NCBI GenBank assembly: GCA_950071875.1
Contig: CATMNW010000056.1
Coordinates: 1 to 10,331, forward strand
Direction: 5' to 3'
Source of the DNA: an uncultured Erythrobacteraceae bacterium
GTDB lineage: Bacteria; Pseudomonadota; Alphaproteobacteria; Sphingomonadales; Sphingomonadaceae
Length of the DNA stretch: 10,331 nt
Within the stretch, counting starts at the first letter, position 1, and every line of letters begins with the position of its first letter. The translations under genes were made by a program, and so were the position numbers. Below the pieces are notes generated by a model. It was not told the DNA's origin, made no database searches, and was given only the letters and a program-made list of their open reading frames with translations. Positions 7,001-10,331 of the stretch are shown piece by piece.

Positions 7001-7306
7001 TAGCGTGATGGCGTTGTAGAGCTTTTCGTTGGCGGTGATCAGCCCTTCGTTGAGCGCGGGCGAGGTCAGCTCGCGAACGATCTGGCCGATCGCGTTGGTT
7101 GAAAGCGGATAGGTCCGCCCCTTGTAGTCGAAGGTCCGCCGCCGCAGCTGCTCGACCAGCACATCGCGCAGAACTACACCCTGATTGCCGCCCCGCGCAG
7201 CGAGGCATTCCTCGGGGGAGAGGTAATCCCAGCCCAGTGAAACCAGCGTTGCGAGGGCCGGAATATGGGAGCTGTAAAGCTCGGCGGTGTTGGGGGTGAT
7301 GGTCAC
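4022..7306 (-). CDS. hsdR: Type I restriction enzyme, R (HsdR) subunit
   Basis: This 1094-residue protein is the motor and nuclease of a type I restriction enzyme: it translocates DNA with ATP and cuts it when two complexes collide. In order it shows an N-terminal nuclease fold with PD at 151-152 and EAK at 166-168 (the PD...E-x-K site), Walker A TTGSGKS at 344-350, the DEGH box at 454-457, TGTP at 481-484, and helicase motifs V/VI as VDKLLTGFDEPR (676-687) and QAIARVNR (704-711). The C-terminal 350 residues are helical and would contact HsdS/HsdM. Length is normal and all motifs are intact. It starts with GTG at 7306, forming a GTGA overlap with the stop of the SIR2-like gene, so its translation is probably coupled to that gene. 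Its own stop overlaps the metallopeptidase start. Confidence 0.95.
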   Translation of the reverse strand: MTITPNTAELYSSHIPALATLVSLGWDYLSPEECLAARGGNQGVVLRDVLVEQLRRRTFDYKGRTYPLSTNAIGQIVRELTSPALNEGLITANEKLYNAITLGITVTEFVDGKKHSVTVPIIDWAHPLANSFVASEEMEVLAVPGTHTRRPDIVGFVNGIPLLVIEAKRPDSGNPNKSMVDEGISQTIRNQGQEEIPHLFAYAHLLLSIGMTDGRYGTTKTPRKFWAQWREEEFSEDHFRQIKNAAKETDTCAAILKNHVREVRDHFQHLWNGEQAVTAQDRLLIGLCTPERLLEFVRSYVLFDRKVDKIVARHQQFFGIRALLDQISRIKPDGAREGGVIWHTTGSGKSFTMVMLCKALLLHEKLKACRLVVVTDRRDLEKQLAGNFLTGGAFGSDIGSKDAGKAKAQSGRDLAKRIGKGAERIIFTIINKFGSAARHPECRNDSADMIVLVDEGHRSQGGKNHERMRKALPNAAYVAFTGTPLLKNDKTANKFGRIVHAYTMKDAVSDGTVTPLLYEERKPILDVNERAIDNWFEKVTAGLSDEQKGDLKKKFGTKGAVYGSEDRIALIAADIAFHFCENFKSEDLGLKGQLATDSKRSAIRYKKALDRDGRVTSAIVISPPDTREGHSEVDEAELPEVLQWWKENVKGDADDYERQVIEDFSTEGRPDILIVVDKLLTGFDEPRNAVLYIDKKLEQHNLIQAIARVNRLHEQKKYGLLIDYRGILKALDTALTEYQDLAERTQGGFDLDDIDELYADVSTEYKRLPSLHADLWTIFKPVKNRADIEQYRQLLVPQTRESEDGIPIDLNQKIREDFYEALTAYGMCLKIALGSRSFFEDTSITEGQIAEYKRDLKFFANLRKIVKQDAQETVDYSAYEDQIRRLVDRYVVGEDVENVDGVLIVNELGNQQAAETWSPEKTRNETDIIRSRVRKTIEQELADDPYAQLFFSDLLKRAIAEASALFDHPYKQYILFKDLEEKLASKSIDDLPKRLEGHRHASAYFGIIRLEIGDAVANGDEQEEFIRAALDMEKSVESAIAENSLNPANIEAAIRKALLPRLFGLIGLDKAKVITEKVVEVTRVGLGRGSGAKK

Positions 7307-8850
7307 TCCGTCAGGGCTTCTTCAAGCTCTACAAGGATTTGCTCAATCCAGGTTTTGCCATCGGCAACTTTCCGCGTCTCACGATCGACACGGATAATGT
7401 GGATGCGTTCGCGAACCGAAGTTGGCAGCCTCATCTTCTCCTCGAGTGATCTCGTCAGACGATCGTTCGTCATAGAACCTGACGGCACTACCCAGAAGAA
7501 CTGACGCCCCTCCTCCTCGATCAGCTGGCGGAACAAGCCGTTGATGTGATTGTCATCGATGTTGAAATTATAGCCGATGCCCACAATCGCGTCCCCCGCC
7601 TTGAGCTTGTCGAAAAGCTCTACGTAACGACGCGACATGTTGATTGAAGTGAGTGGCTTCACCCCACTTTGCGTAAGCATGAAAGGGACATGGATTTGGT
7701 CTGTCGGTACGGAGCCATCCGGGCAGGAAATCACTGTATTCTTATACGGATTGTAGAAATCGTTCACACTGCCATTCAGGTGGTAGATCGATTCTGACGA
7801 CACCTTATCTCCCGCGATTTCCTCGACTAGGTTGTTGTAATTTGCCGTTCCGATAGCGCTGACCTCATGGCCGGCTTCGATCATTGACAGCAGGTCATGG
7901 TAGTAGCCGGTGCTATCGGTATCGACCTTGCCCTCAAGCTGCTTCACCATGTAATTCCGGGTCGTATTGAGGAAGATCACCATTTTCGTGAATTTGGCCC
8001 AGTCCTCCCTTGGAGAGTACAGGTAGCGCCAGTGGCTATCGATCAGTGACTGGTAGTCGAGCACTTCGGTGAAAAGGATTTCGAGCACCTCGCGCAACAG
8101 CGCCAGGATCATATCCGCCAAAGTGGATTCGTCATTTATCTCGGTTTTTGCGCCAGACTTGAGCAACAGCTCAAGCGCGGTGTTTCCGATCTTGTCGAAC
8201 TCCAGTCTGAACAGGCCGCTGATGTCATCAAATATCGTGAGGTCGTCGGGAGCTTCGGTGAAGATTTCCTGATTGACCTTCTGCACAAGCTCCTGACCGT
8301 AGGCGCCGATCAGAAGCTGCAAGATCGAGGTGGCATACTTCTCGATCTGAGCGGTGTCGCCTTCCTTGCGAATGACATCGAGAACAGCTGAATAGAACTC
8401 AGACTCAAATAGCTTCACATTGTCGGAAAGCGCCGGATTGACCTTGATGGCCTGGCTGTAGGTGCTTTCCCCGTACGATTTTCCGGTGAACGCCTCAAAT
8501 GCCTCGGCGAAGCGATCAGCGTCAATTCCGCATGCTTCACGTGCTCGGGTATGCAGGTCGTCAAACGCATTCAGGCGCTCGACGATGATGCCTTTGCGAT
8601 ATTCGATCGACGATTCAATCAGCGCGCGAAATTCGGTTTTGCCGAAAGCGTGAATCCGCTTGTTCCAGTACTTCTCGGGAAGCCACTTCGTTGCGTAGAT
8701 CGAGTACTGGTCGATGCTCTTCAGCAGCTCCCGAAGGGCTTCCTTCTCTGCCGTGTTGTCCTGACGGAAGAGATCGATAGCGAACTTGCCGCCAAGCGGC
8801 AGGCCGTATGAAACCTCCGCCCCTGCACCGAAGAAGAATCCAAGTTTCAT
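7303..8850 (-). CDS. SIR2-like protein embedded between hsdS and hsdR; candidate guard effector
   Basis: The 515-residue protein shows a divergent SIR2-like Rossmann fold. FFFGAGAEVSYGLP (5-18) matches the NAD-binding GAG(A)S..GLP motif, TANYNNLVEE (335-344) matches the TTNYDxLxE motif with Asn337, HLNGSVND (357-364) matches the KLHG motif, and VGIGYNFNIDDNHI (423-436) matches the late GYS.xDxHI motif. About 300 mainly helical residues separate the first two motifs, a much longer insert than in a sirtuin. There is no zinc CxxC pair (only Cys107 and Cys376), so it is not a canonical deacetylase. SIR2-like proteins in several phage-defence systems (for example ThsA of Thoeris) consume NAD+. The residue aligned with the usual catalytic His is Asn359. 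The gene overlaps hsdS (ATGA) and hsdR (GTGA) by 4 bases. Sampled 60-base blocks have 26-30 G+C versus 37-38 in sampled hsdS and hsdR blocks, suggesting separate ancestry. Confidence 0.8.
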   Translation of the reverse strand: MKLGFFFGAGAEVSYGLPLGGKFAIDLFRQDNTAEKEALRELLKSIDQYSIYATKWLPEKYWNKRIHAFGKTEFRALIESSIEYRKGIIVERLNAFDDLHTRAREACGIDADRFAEAFEAFTGKSYGESTYSQAIKVNPALSDNVKLFESEFYSAVLDVIRKEGDTAQIEKYATSILQLLIGAYGQELVQKVNQEIFTEAPDDLTIFDDISGLFRLEFDKIGNTALELLLKSGAKTEINDESTLADMILALLREVLEILFTEVLDYQSLIDSHWRYLYSPREDWAKFTKMVIFLNTTRNYMVKQLEGKVDTDSTGYYHDLLSMIEAGHEVSAIGTANYNNLVEEIAGDKVSSESIYHLNGSVNDFYNPYKNTVISCPDGSVPTDQIHVPFMLTQSGVKPLTSINMSRRYVELFDKLKAGDAIVGIGYNFNIDDNHINGLFRQLIEEEGRQFFWVVPSGSMTNDRLTRSLEEKMRLPTSVRERIHIIRVDRETRKVADGKTWIEQILVELEEALTE

Positions 8851-10016
8851 GCGTTTTCGCTTTCCGGGAGTTTGACCCGCCGTTTGCCGGTGAGCAGTTG
8901 CTGCATCAGCGCGGCCTTTTCCTGGCGGAGGGCGGTGAGTTGGGCTTCGAGAGCAGCGATTTCTTTGTCGGCGCTGGCCGCGAGTTCACCGATTTTCTCC
9001 TGTTCCGATTTTGGCGGAACGGGAATCGAGAACTGGCTCAGCGCCTTTTTCTGGATGTTGGGGAGCCCTGATCCGACACGTAGCGACATGATTTGGCGCT
9101 CACGATGTTTGAGCACAGCGAAAAGATAGTCCCGCTCGACCTTTAGATTTTTCAGAGCGTAGCAGTGGCCGCCACACCAGAAGGGCTGCGTGATCAGATC
9201 GACGTAGCCGCACGAGTTGCCGCCCTCGGAAATCGTGATGGTATCGGCGGAAGTGTTGGGGTGATCGGTGTATCCGGACGGCGTTATGCCACCGTTGATC
9301 ACGGGGACGGGGCCTTCCCCTGCCAGACTGGCCCGACCTTTCTGTTCTCCCTTGGATATATCGGCCAACGAGCCGAGCTTTGCCTCGCACCATTCCCCCG
9401 AAAAGCCGGGGAGGCGTTTTTTGGGTGGGGTGGTGCCTTGCGGGAGCAGCTGCTGCATCAGCGCCTGCTTCTGCGCGCGGGCGTTGGCGATCAGCGCCTC
9501 GACCGTCTCGATGGCGCGGTCCCATGTTGCCGTAATTGCAGCGATGCGCTCCCGCTCCATCGGCGGCGGCAACAAGATTGGCAAAGCTTTCAGCAACCCC
9601 CCAGAAAGGTTCTTCTGTGAGCCGTCGTTTGAGAAATTGCGGATTTCGTCATATCGCGCGGTCAAATTCTGGAAGAGGAAGGACGCATCAGCGGCAGACT
9701 TGGTCAGGATTGCAGCACAGGCCTGATTGGTGGTCGCCTCGATCTTCAGTTGCGCGACTTTCCCGCGCGTTTTGCCTTGGCCATACATCGCCATGAGCAA
9801 CGTCCCGGGAGGGAAAAGCTTGGCGGACGAGTTCTTCAGCCCAATCTCGGTGATGTGCTCGCTGGTCGAAACGATCGGACCATTGCCGATCTCGCCCGTC
9901 GTCACCCAAGGGATATCACCCCCCCAATATTCTGGCTTGTTTCGGTCCGGCGTTCCGCCGGATGTGATCTTGGCTACGCGGCCAAGGGTCGTGCGCTCCC
10001 ACCCCTGCGGGATCAT
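8847..10016 (-). CDS. hsdS: Type I restriction enzyme, specificity (HsdS) subunit
   Basis: This 389-residue protein sets the DNA target of the restriction and modification complex. It has the usual two-fold layout. Target recognition domain 1 begins GWERTTLGRVAKITSGGTP (residues 5-23). A central conserved helix pair runs from about 151 to 192 (PPMERERIAAITATWDRAIE, later AQKQALMQQLLP). Domain 2 begins EWCEAKLGSLADISKGEQKG (208-227), and a distal helix pair runs from about 334 to 378 (PPKSEQEKIGELAASADKEI, later EKAALMQQLLTGKRR). The domains differ from each other, so a bipartite asymmetric target is expected; the target cannot be read from sequence. Length is typical and both halves are intact. 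The start overlaps the rhuM-like stop (ATGA) and the stop overlaps the SIR2-like start (ATGA). hsdM, its required partner, is not in the window. Confidence 0.95.
   Translation of the reverse strand: MIPQGWERTTLGRVAKITSGGTPDRNKPEYWGGDIPWVTTGEIGNGPIVSTSEHITEIGLKNSSAKLFPPGTLLMAMYGQGKTRGKVAQLKIEATTNQACAAILTKSAADASFLFQNLTARYDEIRNFSNDGSQKNLSGGLLKALPILLPPPMERERIAAITATWDRAIETVEALIANARAQKQALMQQLLPQGTTPPKKRLPGFSGEWCEAKLGSLADISKGEQKGRASLAGEGPVPVINGGITPSGYTDHPNTSADTITISEGGNSCGYVDLITQPFWCGGHCYALKNLKVERDYLFAVLKHRERQIMSLRVGSGLPNIQKKALSQFSIPVPPKSEQEKIGELAASADKEIAALEAQLTALRQEKAALMQQLLTGKRRVKLPESENA
8892..9464. repeat. 21-base direct repeat pair in the two conserved regions of hsdS
   Basis: The bases at 8892-8912 and 9444-9464 match at 20 of 21 positions. 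They encode the ALMQQLL segment at the end of each conserved helix pair. Such repeats are normal in hsdS and can support recombination that swaps or removes target recognition domains. Confidence 0.75.
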
Positions 10017-10331
10017 TGCACACCGCCCTTGCCCTTGGCGGGCTTGTCAGCGGCGAGCTTCTTCACCTTGGAGGTGGCCTCGATGAAATGCTGCTCGACC
10101 GCGCTCGGCGCGTTGATCGCGCGGGTGTGCCAGCGGTCATATTCGGCATCGACATGGCGCTTTGCCCGATCAGCGGTGACCTTGCCCGCGCCATCGAGCA
10201 GCGGGGGATCGCCCAGCTTCAGGAAATCATCCAGCTTGGCGATCCAGTCAGCCATGTGCATCGGCTTGCGGTTCTTCGCCATGGCCTCGGCAAATTCCAG
10301 GAAGGCGACGGTGATGCGGTTGAGCGTCTCC
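10013..10331 (-). CDS. rhuM: RhuM family protein, C-terminal part (runs off right edge)
   Basis: The minus-strand frame is open from the right edge, giving 105 residues of the C-terminal end. The true start is outside the window: an internal Met at 10282 is preceded in frame by LNRITVAFLEFAEA, which belongs to the conserved domain. The C-terminal RhuM pattern is clear: a helix LNRITVAFLEFAE, then KPMHMADWIAKLDDFLKL, then DGAGKVTADRAKRHVDAEYD, and a basic, low-complexity tail (KPAKGKGG). RhuM was named from a Salmonella pathogenicity-island gene, but homologues are frequent inside type I restriction operons, where their role is unknown. Here the stop overlaps the hsdS start by 4 bases, so it is part of the operon and is expected to lie between hsdM and hsdS. 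Confidence 0.85.
   Translation of the reverse strand, partial: ETLNRITVAFLEFAEAMAKNRKPMHMADWIAKLDDFLKLGDPPLLDGAGKVTADRAKRHVDAEYDRWHTRAINAPSAVEQHFIEATSKVKKLAADKPAKGKGGVQ

Noticed and set aside
4307..7003. Several plus-strand frames of 100-171 codons opposite hsdR
   Set aside because: They are antisense to an intact hsdR with all helicase motifs in place; long antisense frames are expected in GC-rich genes.
7303..8850. Canonical zinc-dependent sirtuin deacetylase
   Set aside because: There are no CxxC zinc pairs, the catalytic-His block is altered, and a very long insert separates the first motifs; the fold is SIR2-like only.
1..10331. CRISPR array, tRNA or rRNA gene
   Set aside because: No regularly spaced repeats and no tRNA- or rRNA-like segments were found on reading both strands.

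Overview
The window looks like an accessory region from a GC-rich alphaproteobacterium. The style of the small conserved proteins (a DUF3768 protein and an integrase-like protein whose sequence resembles those carried on sphingomonad mobile elements) points to Sphingomonadales; that assignment is inference, since no phylogenetic marker is present. No rRNA, tRNA or CRISPR array was seen.

Layout, left to right. (1) Positions 1-822, minus strand: the N-terminal 274 codons of a large protein that runs off the left edge, possibly the N-terminal part of an element integrase. (2) Positions 1053-2030, minus strand: a compact three-gene module of a 62-residue Cys-containing protein, a DUF3768 protein and a 135-residue unknown, with a 4-base overlap and a 1-base gap between genes. 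(3) Positions 2031-2815: about 785 bases without a convincing gene, holding a cluster of GC-rich hairpins, one doubtful 53-codon frame and two inverted repeats, the second directly ahead of the next gene. (4) Positions 2816-3228, plus strand: two small helix-turn-helix genes in tandem, an AlpA-type phage regulator and an excisionase/MerR-like protein. (5) Positions 3270-10331, minus strand: an operon of five genes, transcribed right to left as rhuM-like (partial) > hsdS > SIR2-like > hsdR > YgjP-type zinc metallopeptidase. Every junction in it is a 4-base stop/start overlap (ATGA, ATGA, GTGA, ATGA).

The operon is a type I restriction-modification locus. HsdS sets the DNA target and HsdR is the ATP-driven translocase/nuclease. 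The methyltransferase gene hsdM is not in the window and is expected just beyond the right edge. The main point of interest is a 515-residue SIR2-like protein between hsdS and hsdR. This is the slot taken by the anticodon nuclease gene prrC in the E. coli prr locus (prrA-prrB-prrC-prrD), where PrrC is held silent by the restriction complex and released when a phage inhibits restriction. By analogy the SIR2-like protein may be a guard effector, perhaps an NAD+-consuming one, that backs up the restriction enzyme. The analogy is inference; the gene order, overlaps, SIR2 motifs and lower GC of this gene are read from the sequence. One caveat is that the residue aligned with the usual catalytic His appears to be Asn, with a His two residues earlier.
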